From Lomentospora prolificans (taxonomy: Eukaryota; Ascomycota; Sordariomycetes; Microascales; Microascaceae): a DNA stretch of 64,000 nt. Within the stretch, counting starts at the first letter, position 1. Each line of letters begins with the position of its first letter. This document shows, piece by piece, positions 11,088-23,755 of this stretch. The stretch lies in assembly GCA_029532625.1 (NCBI GenBank), contig JARFXM010000007.1:1364001-1428000 (forward strand), in the 5' to 3' direction. The notes beneath the pieces are model-generated. The model did no database searches and was not told the DNA's origin. It worked only from the letters and a program-made list of their open reading frames with translations. Position numbers and translations under genes: made by a program.

Positions 11088-14000
11088 TTCGATTGTTAAG
11101 GTGCCTTTCTTCCATCAATTCTAGAGATGATGTACGGAAATGGAGAGGCTAGAAGGTCTGGAAAGGAGCAGTTGATATGATCTCTGACTATCAAGGCGAT
11201 CAAAGCCTGGTGCGGTGGTGGGCTAGCTGATAGAGTTGCAATGCGAACTGCCGCACAGGTATTCCCTACACGTTATTGAACGCCACGGAATACAACGAGC
11301 ACTACCCCCCTAGGGAGCAGGCTGTGATCGATAATAAGGCGGACTAGCCAGCCCCCACGGGAAGGCGTCCATCAGGTGAGACTATATTTGGTCTCTTTGC
11401 ATATCGCTAATACGACGTTAAATCCGGTCTGAGTCGTCGGTGTGAGGCATTAAGACGACGCTCAGTAATCTGTGTGAGAAAGAATCCCAAAGCAAACCAC
11501 TTGGCTAACGGGCCGGGGCTAAATTGCTTCGGAGGATTTGAAGCATAAGATCTAAAACTATTAGCGGGTGATCGATGGTATTCATTTGCCCGCCACTTTT
11601 GAAGTTGTGTGGAATCTCGGGGGTTTCCAGACATTGTCCTCAATCCCTTACGAAGGAACACCGATGCGCTCCACACAGCATATCGTTAGCTTTCTTTGAT
11701 AACTCCATGAGATAACCCGGTGCTCAATCGAGCTTTGTGTCGGCGAGTCGCTCGTCGGATTTACATTTCGAAGCAGAGCAATGGTGTTCCGCCCCTTGGT
11801 AGCCTCAACCTGTATCTCGTAACATCGCTCAGGCCACAGCCAACCAGGATTGCAGCAGCACTCCAAGGCTAGCCTAGAAGAAAGCAGTGCTAGCAATTTA
11901 CCGATATTTTGGGATACGCCCCCATCACCGCTAGACGAGGCTCGGCTCGTCGTATTGTGCCAACGATACATGCGTGTTTCTGTCGGTAACAACCATCACT
12001 TTACCTCCTGCGGGCTCAGGACGAGGCTCTGAATACTGCCCCGTGGCTCAGAGCGAACGAGCTTAATAGCACTCGGTTACCGACTTATTTGAAGCCATAT
12101 CCTATAGGACTCAAACCACAAACCGCAATGCAACTGGCGGTTGTAACTTGTTTCACAAGATACGGAGCTGAAGGCCCGATGTTGCGTCTGCCATCAGCAA
12201 CAGCGGCGATCGTTTCTGTCATACATTATGCGGATCTCGGATATCGCACATCTCCCGTAGGATAAGCTCTATCCACACACCTTTCTCGAGCATTGGAACA
12301 CGTCAGGTGGAATTTTTTTTCGTGATTCTCACTAAAAGCCGCTTCCCATCATGCTTACGAAAAATCACCCATGTCGCGCAAGTACTGGTACACTTCCCGG
12401 CGAAAACCAGACGGAAGAAGAAATAATAATCGCAAAATGATTCAAAAGACGAAAATCTGAGATCTGGCAAGCTAGATCCAACAAGGTTATTCAAGCTCCT
12501 TTCAGCGAGAATGACGTATTGCGCACCCTAATATGTCTTGTATTGCCTGGCCGAGTTCGCGACCTGCCTTGCCTGCCAGCATGAGCCTACGTCATCAGCG
12601 GACAACCGTTTTTACCGACTGGGCTGGTGATGGTCGTGCATGTGGCTGGGGAGTACTTTAGTATGTCATCAGGCATGGGCAAAAACACAGAAAGCGCCAA
12701 AATAGGAACCAAGTATAAGAAAATAAAAGTCTTTTCGTGCATTTTGCTTCGACGCTTGTCTTCGGGAACAATTCTCTTGGTACAGGGACGTTCTCGACGA
12801 GGTTATGACGACATTTTCGGATTTCAAGTCTGACAACGGCGCGCCGTTGTGGGGCAGAAGCCAGCGGCGAACCGGGACCCGGGCCTGTGGAGCGGTCTTG
12901 GACGCCGGAATTGCCGAGGTTCTTCGCCCTTTCTCTTGGCTTCTGCCCGCTCTAACACCAACGATTAGGTTTCGTCTCGGCGCCTGTCAAGGTGAGTTTA
13001 GGTGGGCAACACATTGTCTTGGAGGACATTCCCAAAATGGGCAAGATGGGCAGAACCAAAAAAGATCCTATCTAATAAAAAGGCGGGAGGCTATTTTTGG
13101 CCGGGTGTATGCATATTTCATATTACAGAGTAAATATCTTGGGGATACAATTTGGCAGCTGAATTGCCAAATTTCGCTCCCATGTCCGAGTCTGTCTCTC
13201 GGCGGCCCAGGGTTTGATTGAGTCGCATCGGGCGGTGGGGTGGGGTTCGAAAGCTGGGGGGCCTTTATTATGGGGGTGAATATTGGTTTTGATCAATATG
13301 GTGGGGGTGGTCTTGGCGATGGCGGGGTCATTCATGCGAGCTGGGACCAGGTGATCTAGGGGTCCTGCTGGATGCGGCACGACTTGAATATCAAGAGTTA
13401 AGTTTTGAAGAGAGAGAATGAGTTGCTAGTACTAGGTACGGATGAGGCTTTGGACTGTACTTGTCGTATTTACGCATTCGCAATTGATCGATGAATCTGG
13501 ACCGTGGAGAGGTAGGTCGGAGAACACCGCGGAAGGCGCCTTGGGGGGGGCCAGTCGAGAAATGAGTTGGTGCCCGCGAGAAGCCAGCGAGTGCCAGCTA
13601 CTACTGCTGTACGGGGCCTAAGCTTGCCCAACTGTAGAGTAGACGGCATTTCAGTGCGTTATGCCAGCATGGATAGGAAATCCAGACTTTGAGGACCGAA
13701 GCCTCCGGAAGGAACAAGGAATTTTCGAAGATCGCCAGCCGTGCCACCAACTGAAGCCACGTGCTGATTCGCGCCGTCGTACAACCCCGATCTCAGGATC
13801 ACCGTTGGCTTCCCTGTTTGGACCCCCGAGAGATTTGATATTCGTTGGGAGGGTCATTTGACAGCTGCTACAATATCGTAACCCTACACCTTTCGAGAGA
13901 CGAAAATGAGCAGGAATGCTTATTCTTAGGCGCAATATATCGAAAGCCTAAAAGGAAAAAGAAAAGAATTTCGCGTTTTGGAGCGAGAGCCTCAAATTGT

Positions 14001-14129
14001 CCGCGCAGCGTCGATACACGTGTCAAATGAGCAAGTCATCCCACGGCTTAGACTGATGCACCACCCCACAAGGATTTGTATACGCCTTCACTTCCTCCAT
14101 CTCATCACCGTCATGTCACCGGGGCTTCG
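11088..14129. other. Long gene-free stretch, first part
   Basis: The first part is the promoter region of the minus-strand 1073-aa gene. Beyond it only short unrelated ORFs appear and none has family resemblance. The notable element is an 18-bp perfect palindrome at 12833-12850. Confidence 0.45.
12833..12850. promoter_or_regulatory. Perfect 18-bp palindrome with CGG/CCG half-sites
   Basis: The sequence ACAACGGCGCGCCGTTGT is exactly self-complementary. It embeds CGG and CCG triplets in inverted orientation, the arrangement bound by fungal Zn(II)2Cys6 dimers. Neither flanking gene is close, so a regulatory role is conjecture. Confidence 0.35.
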
Positions 14130-14390
14130 CTTTCCGCGAAAGGCGGTGGCTGTCGTTCTTGGCTTCCTCGTCGACCTGCGCTTTGCTCGCATGTCCTTCA
14201 CTCAAGTGAGGGCATCCTTCATGATGAACACGACGTCATAAAGTGAACACGCGCCAAGAATCAGAAACCTGATGCTATTCCCATACTTCCTCCAATACTG
14301 CATGTTGTCAGATTGGCCGACAAAGCCTGGCATTCCGAACTAGGCATCACCAAGTAGCCAGGCTGTCGCAAGGATTCCCTGAAAGTGGGT
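14130..14390 (-). pseudogene. Possible fragment of a membrane-type protein with in-frame stops
   Basis: Reading the minus strand from about 14390 gives one frame with protein-like character but internal stops: FQGILATAWLLGDA, stop, FGMPGFVGQSDNMQYWRKYG, NSIRFLILGACSLYDVVF, IMKDALT, stop, then a basic tail (KDMRAKRRSTRKPRTT). The hydrophobic RFLILGACSLYDVVF block followed by a basic stretch suggests the C-terminal end of a polytopic membrane protein. I cannot name the family, and it may be coincidental. No flanking exons were found. Confidence 0.3.
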
Positions 14391-17300
14391 GGGGGGAACC
14401 GGGTTGATCACTGTCAATCCTTGGGACGGAAGCCACAGCGCTCGCTCTCGCCGCGCTACAAGCCCCCATAAGATCGGGGCAGGACAGAGCACGCCAAAAG
14501 CGTGTTTAGCCGCTGTCTGTCGTCAATCTCACCTCTCCTTCACCAATTTGCTTGTTCTCGATTTCGAATATTGCTTCCAGAATGACTTTTCGCCATCGTC
14601 TCTCACGTCGCTTACCGCATATTCCCGTTGTGTCACTATAGAAAGTCGTAAGCTGTGGCTGTGGCTGACAGCTCAATAAGGGCTGCAGCCCGACTTTTCA
14701 AAGCTGGCGTGGAAACCTACATGAAAAAAAAAATTCGAGGAACTTGGCATGCCCGTTGCCAGCAGACCAAGTGCACTTAGAGTACAGCTACAGGGCTGCA
14801 TGTACACATGTAGCCAGCGGCACTACTTGCAGGGGTAGCCGAGGTTCAGCGCCACCCCACCAACGTCGCCTTCTCCACGCTCTCCTTTCGTCCTCTTCGT
14901 AATCATAGTACTCTACCGACACGCCAGCTTGTCGTGGTGTGATGTACCTTCTCGGCGCTTAATATGCCGTCTGTACGAAGGTACAGCGTGAGGCTTTTAG
15001 GGTTGCTTTGGGGAGAGTATGCGCCCTAGGGCTTTTTTTTCGTCTTGCTCTGGAGCTCCCTGAGGCAACCCAAGAGCACCACGGTATCGATATTGAGAGG
15101 TTGTTACTGGCCGCCGAACCCGGTGGCCACTTGACCCCTCAAACCCCGCCTCCTCATCCCGTCTCGCTTACCCAGACGGGACTTTTCGGTACTAGGGAAT
15201 GAATCACGAGCAAAGGACGGGTAAGCGAACGCCAACTGGACCACCGGAACTGTAGAGGGTGGACAGAACATCACCGGTGTTCGGTACTTGGGTACAGAGG
15301 TACAGTCATAGTCGGCCGGCTATTAGTGGAAGCATAAAAGAGATTCTTACTGAGTCAACGTTACCAGCATCGGTCCCCCAGCAAACCAAACCCGAGAGTT
15401 TGGGCAGGTGGCGCTATGCTGCGAATCACTCTTGACACCTGCCTCAGACCACACGGCGCCAAGAAATAGAAGGGATGGGAATGGACTAAATCCAATATCC
15501 TGTTATGGGGGGGTGGCGCGCGACTCTTGACTTCCACGGGTCCTGGGGCCCGGGCCCTTCCGAATAAGAATTAGGATGTGGCGGGGAAGGGAGGAGAGGT
15601 CTCGGGTAGTGGGTTTTGACTCTTTGCAGCACCTTGTAGTGCATCTTATCATGGGGTGGTAATGTGGTCAGAATAAGATGGCTGGTGGAGGGTCTCATCT
15701 GAGAGATTGCACGATGTTGGTCTGTAGTGGTACAGCCAGGCGAGTGATGCGTAATTGTAGAAGGATGATTCGCTATTTTGCGGTGGTTGCACTCGCCCTT
15801 CGGTATCATTCCACTCTCTTATTTAGTTTTGCTCGACAACCGCCAGCGCGACCGAGACAGTTCCATGCTCCATCATTACCCCCCGAAAACATCAAATGAT
15901 GTCTCGTCAGATGCTCACTGGAAGAGTGGAGTTACGCACTGTCATTCTGAAAAGACTGATCAACTAAAGAACTACCCACCCTTTTTCGTTGAGTCTAGAC
16001 TCTAGTCCGCCAACTTGGCCCCATCTCGACACCTCCCCGTTTCGGGACCAGCCTGGCATTTCTCGAAATAATTGGCTTGCTAAAGTGAAAGAAGCTCGGT
16101 ACGCTTTGACTCCTTCCCACCCTCCTCCCATATCTACCGAAACATACTGGGGCCTTTAAAATCTGAGACGACAGCAAGGATATTTTTCCTTCTCCGCAAT
16201 TGTGGGCTCTTTGCTCATTTAGATTTTGGGGGGGGGGGCGAACTTGTACGGCGAGAGGGCCTTTGCACCATACCTCGTAGATGTAGACGCCCTCATAATG
16301 CCTCCACCAAGCTGCCATAGGCCCAAAGTGCGGAAATCATTCCCTTTCTCCCTCGGGTACTCTCACCTCCCACATCAGCAAGGCCCCACGAATGCTTCTC
16401 CCGCAGGGCCGCGTTGTCAAAAGGTGTCTTGCGCCGTCCACTACCGAAACAGAACGACCCACCTTCGACACGGACAAAGGCGGCCCGGGTTATTCACCGC
16501 CAGCAAGGTGGGCATTTCCCCAGCCGATCACTGGGGAGCCTGCTTCTTGTGGAACCGCGAGGTTGCGAACGTGTGCCAACAAACAAGCTCGATGAGGGGG
16601 GAACGCCTAAAAAGAGTTTGAGTAATAAACCGCGCTTTCTGTACCTATGCCGGCGGAAGGAAAGTGAAGAGGCCCATCGCCCCATCGCTTGGTCGCAACC
16701 TCAGCCGATTCTGCTTTCTTCGCTCTCAAGAACTGTTCTCTATTACCATGTGGCAGCCGTGGGTCGAGGATATCATGACACACAACTCATCCGAATGCCG
16801 CCGGTTTTTGCCCGCCTTGCGCCCAATGGACTGAGACATGTGCGAGGCCGGCCGAGCCTTGCCTGCAACGATGTTCACGGTGTTCGCCACACGTAACATC
16901 TTCAGGTCCGATTCAACCCCACCCTGCGTCTTTTTGCCTGCCTCGCCATTTTGGAGACTATCTGATGACCTACATTAGGGGCTTTGATGGCAGTGAGAAG
17001 AAAGATTCCATGTCGGTTTTAAGGCTGATCTCAGGTTTAGACGATAAAGAGCCAAGAGTGATACGCGAAGGCTTGTCGATATTGCTGCCTTGTTTGTTGC
17101 CGACTTGGAGCCTAGTGCGCTGGCACTGGGATTGCTAGCCTGCATCGAGGACTCATTGGAGCAATTCCACCTTCGGGGGGCCCTGAGGCTATACGAGCCA
17201 ATAATTTGTTCAGCCCGCCACCAACCTGCTGCCTGAACCGCAGGTCAGTTATGCAAAGACAGCCCTGCCTCTGATAATTGTTGCATGGCCGCCTCAAAAG

Positions 17301-19079
17301 AGGGCGTGGGCGATGCAGACATCTGTATGTATCTAAGCACACTGCGTCCCGTTCGATGGAACAATGCCTGCGACAGTTCGTAATGCCAGGCTGCAATTAT
17401 TGTGATTTGCCCTGTTGTGCGGTCGCTCCGACTGAGGGACTCGGTTGAGCCACGCGCTGGCCAGTCCTGGGGCTCACCCACTGTTCTTAGCCTTATGAGA
17501 TTGAAAGCACGATGACTCCTCGAGCTGTTTGTAGACATAACATTTTCAATATCACGAGTCCTACGGGGGCAGGGTGATAAGGCTTCCTCCCTCACTCACT
17601 TCCCTCGCCAGTGTCAAGGCCTTTCTTGCCATCTGCCGATTCGTTCCTTGTCTCTCTGCTCGCGCGTGTTTGCGAGGTCAAACATTTCGGATCCATTTTT
17701 CCTCAACTCTTAGGCCCTTCCTTCCCCGCTATCGCCATCAATTACTCTTATTATTATTACGGGGTCCAGAATAGAATCCAGACCAAAACCCTGTCGACGC
17801 CTGTACTAGTACGATCAGCCCGATCGATCACACAGTAGAGTTGAGGGGTACCGCTACAAGCAACCTCGAGAGCCTCCCGCCCCACTACACGCCACCATAC
17901 CCACACGCCCCCTCTCACTCAGCTGCCCTGTTCGGCCCTCACTGCTTCCCTTTTTGTGGCTGCCAGCGGGTTGACTCTGCAACAAGTGTACCTCTCTCCC
18001 ATACCCTGGTACCACTACCAGAGGACGAGTACCCCGTCCCCCTTTGCCCACCCACCATCTCCTAACGCTTGGCAGACCGAGCCCTTGGCATTTTCTCTTG
18101 TATTCCCACCCCTGGGCAGCATCTGTAAACCTACACAACCAAGGATCAATTTCCGCCTTTTCATCCCGCTGGCCAGGCTTGCCACCAAAAACCCAGAAAC
18201 CCAGATCCCTGAACGCTGAATCACTCCCTCTCTCCCACGTTACTCGCACCCAGCTGGCCGACATCTACAAAAGACCAGGAACCCCCCCCAGGCTAGAACC
18301 CCGATCCCATCGGTTGCATCAATGATAGAATTTACGACCTTCCCACGAAAACAAAACCTATTTTCGTCCGATCTTAGCGTCTTTCGACTTCTTCTTTAAC
18401 GGCCCAAAGGAAGACCACCTCTCACCCGAAGTCTATCAAGCTTGACGCCTCTTTCCACTTGGTAACTCTTTCGAACACTAAAGAGATATCCGAAAACAAT
18501 CCCGCACAGCCGCGGCGCCAAAAACCCTTTGCCACCACCGCAACTTAAGCTCCACAGGCCTCCCTCCCTCCCCGCTACCTCGATCTCGAATAATACCGAA
18601 AGAGAAAGGGGAAAGAAGAATTTTTCCCACGAAAGAACTTAAATTCGCCATCACCCTCTCGTCCGCGTCTTTGTCGTTGCCTTCGCTTTTTCCTTTTTTA
18701 CTCATCGCGTGGAGTTTTTTCCTTCTTGGATAAAAGCTTGCATCAACAAAGAGACATCCTGCATACCCCTTAATCAACAATCTCGAGACCGCGTCATAAC
18801 AAAGAATCAATACCCGTCACACAGACGTCCGCCATTATAAACATTGGGGGAAAAAATACTCAAATCTAGACTCCCATTCCAATACGAACAGGAAACCCGG
18901 CGGGCGGTATCCTTGATATTTCACCCTCCCAACGAACGTATCCATCCCCTTGTTGAGATCGGCATCTGCGACGTCGCACAACATCAAGTTGCGCGAAGAC
19001 CTACCACAAGACCTACAGACCATCAATATTTTACAAGATTGCGAAATACCATCCACCCCCCATCCAACCTACCGCAATC
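14391..19079. other. Long gene-free stretch, second part, probably including a long 5' leader
   Basis: No coding gene is supported. Homopolymers occur (A-run near 14725, G11 at 16228-16238). From about 17.6 kb to 19.08 kb the plus strand is strikingly C/T-rich with many TCC/CCC blocks, typical of fungal core promoters and 5' leaders, and probably belongs to the 19080 gene. Short ATGs there, such as the minimal ATG-ATA-G at 18322, would act as upstream starts if transcribed. Confidence 0.45.
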
Positions 19080-19421
19080 ATGTCTTCACCATCGTCCGAT
19101 CACCAGTACTACCTTAGCTCCGACAAGGAGATGAACCCAGAATCCTACCAGTGGATTGAGCCGATATCTATCGATGACGACGACCTCATGTTTGGCGGAA
19201 AGTCGCTGAGCACGTGGTACGAGGAGGACCGGAGCCGTCTCAGCGGCGTATACTCTGATGAGGAGGAGAGGAGGGGCCGCCAAAGGGTACGAGTCTTTCC
19301 CGATTCCAAGAATTAAGAAAGGCGAATGAACCTTAGGCTAACCCGTCTTTTGCAGCACCGGACTTGCTACGCATCCAGCCACAGCAGCTCCAAGACGCAA
19401 CAATCGTCGAAGAAGAACTGA
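19080..19421 (+). CDS. Small acidic fungal protein (90 aa), function unknown
   Basis: Two exons, 19080-19286 and 19356-19421, are joined in phase 0 across a 69-nt intron (GTACGA...TTTTGCAG). The first exon encodes MSSPSSDHQYYLSSDKEMN, then an aromatic/acidic block (ESYQWIEPISIDDDDLMFGG), then KSLSTWYEED and a charged EEERRGRQ. The second exon adds a short Ser/Lys tail (SSHSSSKTQQSSKKN). There is no signal peptide or membrane segment. The block IEPISIDDDDLMFGGKSLS looks like a short linear interaction motif. The family is not one I can name, though the compact structure and good initiation context (CAATCATG) support a real gene. The upstream leader appears very long and pyrimidine-rich, suggesting control at the transcript-leader level (inference). 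Confidence 0.7.
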
Positions 19422-22400
19422 AACACGACCTCTTTTTCGCCAGCCCGCATCTCCAACCCGGAGGACTTAGAACGACCTTCTGATGCCATGGCACACCTCC
19501 CATCACTTTGAGGCGTTAGATATATATCTGTTTCGGCTCAGATTCCATCGTGGATTCTGCTTCGGATATTCCCCTGCACATTGCTTGCTGTATACTTCTT
19601 TGTCTGTACCATTTTCTGGGAAACTGAACAACAAACATACAACATTTTAACGTACACGCGTTACACTATACCCGCCTTGGTCACTCTGGATATAGTGGCA
19701 GCCTGGCATCTTTTTTTTCTATGCATCTGCCGCAGCCGGCTCATACAATCATAGACGGATTTGCTTTACACTGCGGTAATCCCCAGCGGATGGATTTCAT
19801 TCGGGATGCATTTTTCTCTTGCCGGCCCCGGGCGTTCTTCTTTCCTCTTCTCGTCTTGCCTTTTTTCTCTTTCTTCGTCGCTCGCTTTTCGCTCTTGTTA
19901 TTGATATTGCATCGTGTCTAGCATATTTTCTTCTGCATCACTGGGGGGGACTTTACAGGGGCGCTGGCCAAGAGAAAAACGGAGACCGGGGTTTTTTTTA
20001 CTTTTTTTCTCTTTTCTTTCTTTCTTTTTTTCTGGTGCATCAACAACTTTCCTGGAGAGAGAAGAGAGGAAGCATTGGCTGGACCTTGAGCATAGGGGAG
20101 GTAGTGGAGAGAGGAAGACTGAGAATGAATGAATGAAGTATATGAACATTCCATGCATGTGCTTGTTTCGACGTGCTTGATTGCTTTTTCTGAAGTGTGG
20201 GGTGTTGATACGTGGTGAAGAAGTTTTTCCGCTATTTTCTCTGTCGAAGTGGTATTGTTTGTCCTGGGCCTTTGAGCCTCGATTCCTTTTGGACCCTTGA
20301 GCCTTCTGCCATGGGTTGATTCTCTACTCTACGTGCTTGTCCTCGGGGCGCTCGTTGCGTCTGATCACATTTTCTCTCTTAACTTGCGCATTGCTTTGTT
20401 TGATACCCGCATGGCGCTCGCATAGCATCTTCATCCGGCATACCCGTACGGCATGGAGCCCGGTGCATTCCTGAAGCCGCTGCGATGGAGGACCCAATGC
20501 GGAGCTAGAGTCAGCTCGAGGCTGGTTCCTCAAAGGATTATAAGGCATCAGGAGGGATAACCTGGATTGGACATAGGCACATCACTCAATACTCAATTGA
20601 ACCTAGTTCTCTTCTCACTGATGTCCATTTTTTTTTCCATTCTTGTGACTCATTTGTGACGATGCCAGACATTGCGATTCCGGGTCCAAGCCCTTTCAGG
20701 AAGTCTCGGAGCCGCAACGCTGATTATGCTCTCGGAGGTTATATCCGCCTTCTTCCTCGCATCTTCCTATGCATGGCCTCTATATTCTAGTCCTACCATA
20801 GATTAACGGCACATTCGAAAGCAAAATTCTCCCATTGCCCGTTCCGAATCTTAGTCTCAATGAGATAGGGGTTTTAAGAGATTAGCGGAAGAATCTCGAC
20901 TCCCGCTTCAAGAATTTTCGGAGTGGGGTCCTCCGACTCGCTCCGGAATAGTCCGCACATCACCCACGTCAACACGTCCAGGGTGGGGGTCCACACACAC
21001 GGCGTCCGGACTAGCGCCCTCGGCCATCGGGTGTTTTGTGGGTTTGCAACCAAGCCTTTCCACTATCTCCTCTCTTGAAAAAGATGATTTTCAAACCGTC
21101 TGCTATCGTCCTAGGAGCTTGGAATTTTGCGATAAGGTGTAATACGACTGGAGGGTGTCGTGAGAGCCCTTCTTGTGGCCGCATGCAAGGTACACATGAG
21201 AGCACTATCGAAGGGGTCCTTGGGGGTACGGATGAAGGGGGCGTGTGACTGGCGCCACGGAGCTGGAGGTTGGATCTCGTGAGGTGGGTTAGACTGCTGG
21301 GTGCCTCACCCGTAGGGTTTGGCGTCTTGGGCGTCTTCTTGAGCCCTACATGTTTTAATTTTTTTCTTTTTCCTTTTTCTTTTCTCATTTTTTTTTCGAT
21401 GCGAAATGGAACCCAAATTTACCAAGCATGGTCTAGAATCTCGAGCAGCATAGCCGTCGCTACTTCATCACCAGCTTCCCGAATCCCGAGCGATCCGTAG
21501 AAGCCGCAGACAAGGCCGGATAGTACCTCGTCCGATAGCTCTCTCAGGCCACCTTTGCAGAGCTTTACCCCGGCATGGCATATGTGCGGGATCCCAAAAG
21601 GGAGGGTATAGTGGTGACTGTGCCTCCATCACATCCGACACGCCAACGCAGACGACATGGAGACCACGACGCACACACATCAGTGCCAGACATCTCGGGC
21701 AGCCATCTGGCGATTGACACGGCTCGCATGACCACGTTTGCTGTCTGGGCGGCTTTTTTTCTCTTTCTTTTTCCCTTTTTTTTTTCCCTCTCCCTGCGCA
21801 CAAGGGTCTAGAGATGATGAGAGGATTTCTACCCTTGGGTGGCATTTCTCTGCTCCTGATATTCATGTTTTGGCACAGAGATGAGTTTACATTGTATGAT
21901 AAAAAGGAGATACGTGATGTCTTGTACCAAAGGGATGAAAATGAGTCTTTCCGTCGTTCTCGGTGCCGCCTTGAACGCGACGTAGCGGTTATGTCATTTC
22001 CGACTTTCCGACGATCGCATCGCGATGCGTGAAATACCTTTTTCTTTTAAAAAACAAAGCGCAATTCGCTCGCTGCCTCGGCCTCCGAATTCCGGCCCAA
22101 AAAAAAAAAAAAAAAAAGAAATCCTAGAGTGCAGGGATCTCGGTTCGTCTTTTGCCGTGTTGCATTTCCCACTTGCAGAAAAAAACAACAATCTCGCTGC
22201 CCGCCTTTTCGCCAGGTTGGAATAGGAGAGTAGACCGACGACGTCATGAGGCTTCGTCTTCCCACCCTCCTTTATATGGGTTCCCCCTCCTCCCTTGGCC
22301 GCTTTTATTTCCCTGGTATGGTCTATTATCGGCCGCGTAAATAATACAGCTCAAACCCGCATTGTTGTTCCCTCTGGTCCCACCTGGGTGTACTCTCCCT

Positions 22401-22773
22401 TGCCAGGGAAAGATTAACAAAAAAGCACGTTAAATACTTACCTCTTCGCACATATCGTGGATGGGACAATTGGGAATATGTTCATGTAGATCATTGGCGC
22501 TTGTTGCACAAACTTGACCGTTATTATATTCATACTCTATCCTGTGAGGCTCGCCTCTTCATTATTTTTTCTTCTCTTCTTCACACACACTTCCCGCCCA
22601 GTTACCTATTCCTGTTTGACGTATTATACGCCCCCCCTGAGCAGATCTATCGGACCGTTATCCCAGACATCTTCCCCACCGACACCCCTCTATCATCGAG
22701 TCTTGTTGCGAGTATTTGTTCAGAGAGCAAGTAACAAACGTCGTACGCTTGAAGCGTCTATTATAAACACACA
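19422..22773. other. Intergenic, no gene recognised
   Basis: Contains the 3' region of the 19080 gene and the leader of the 22774 gene. Poly-T/C tracts occur at 19990-20035 and 21355-21400, and an A17-18 run at about 22100-22118. ORFs overlapping these tracts (Phe/Ser- or Lys-rich) are low-complexity artefacts. The block 22500-22770 is pyrimidine-rich and is probably the 5' leader of the next gene. Confidence 0.5.
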
Positions 22774-23389
22774 ATGAGTGCCACAGAATCTCAAGACCCC
22801 ACCCTTCGCTCATCAATATCCTCCTCATCTGCCTCATCTCTCGAACCTACCAGCGGCCACGCCACGGATTGGATCGCACCGGCCAAGGCTGCCGTCGAAC
22901 CTCGCGCCATAGAGGGCCAGAGCGCTGCTGTCGCTGCCACGAATGACTCTGCAGAGCAAAGCAGCGGTGGCGAGGAGGAAGACGGGCTGCGAATGAGGCC
23001 TGGAACCGAGCGGCCATCCTCCACGTATAAGAGGATTTCGTCGGCTACTGATGATGAGTCGACCCGGGATCTCTGGCTGAGAATGGTCGAGCTGCAGCAA
23101 CGGTACGGCTGCTATAGATCGGCTAGGATGAGAGCTGCTGCCAGCACTGAAGGAGCGGTTGATTTTATGCGTATGCCCCAGCCGTCATGACCCACCGTAA
23201 AACATAGCGGGCAATAGACTGACAATGCCGCTTTTAGCATCCAGGATCTGTATGGATCTCTTGAACGAAGGATTGACAACTGTGGACATTCCCCCCGAGG
23301 GCTGGAGGATCCTTGGCAAGTTCGTCACCGACGAACCCCAAGAGACGCCAAGGGTCCGAAAGAGTCGTTGGAAGGTCTGGAAGGCCTAG
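22774..23389 (+). CDS. Uncharacterised fungal protein (182 aa) with conserved C-terminal half
   Basis: Two exons, 22774-23170 and 23238-23389, give 182 aa with a 67-nt phase-1 intron (GTATGC...CTTTTAG). The N-terminal ~90 residues are Ser/Ala/Glu-rich and probably disordered (SSISSSSASS, SSGGEEEDG). The C-terminal half looks folded: DLWLRMVELQQRYGCYRSAR, then MPSRICMDLLNEGL across the exon junction, IPPEGWRILG, and a basic end (RKSRWKVWKA). I do not know a function; the helical CYRSARM...CMDLLNEG pattern suggests a small fungal-specific domain. The start has a good context (CACAATGAG) and is preceded by a pyrimidine-rich leader. Confidence 0.7.
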
Positions 23390-23755
23390 TCGTGAGGACG
23401 AGCTGCTTTTGGCGTGAGAGTTACGTTGAATGAATCGATACCCGGACTGTAGAATGATTTAAGCTGGACTGAGTCTGTGATTGTTGCAAAATTAGCGGGT
23501 CGGCGTCGGCGTTTTTTTCCCTTTCGTAACTGATACGTCCTTTGGCGGAACCATATCATATCAACAGAGATTGCATCTTGTATCGTCCATCAGATAATGG
23601 CACTGAAATTGCCCGGGATCCTGGAGGAATCCCAGAAGAATTCCGAGGAGCCCTGGAGTGGTAACTTTCGATTCAAAGCCGGACCTGCGAAATGCCTGAG
23701 GGCGCAACCTGGTGAGCATGCGCTTGTAGCGCAAGATGTTCCATGTGCTCTCATC
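23390..23755. other. Convergent intergenic region
   Basis: This is the shared 3' region between the plus-strand 182-aa gene and minus-strand PSF3. No gene or clear hairpin is seen. Confidence 0.5.

Noticed and set aside
19800..20160. Phe/Ser-rich and Lys-rich ORFs on both strands
   Set aside because: They are translations of poly-T/C tracts in noncoding sequence downstream of the 19080 gene.
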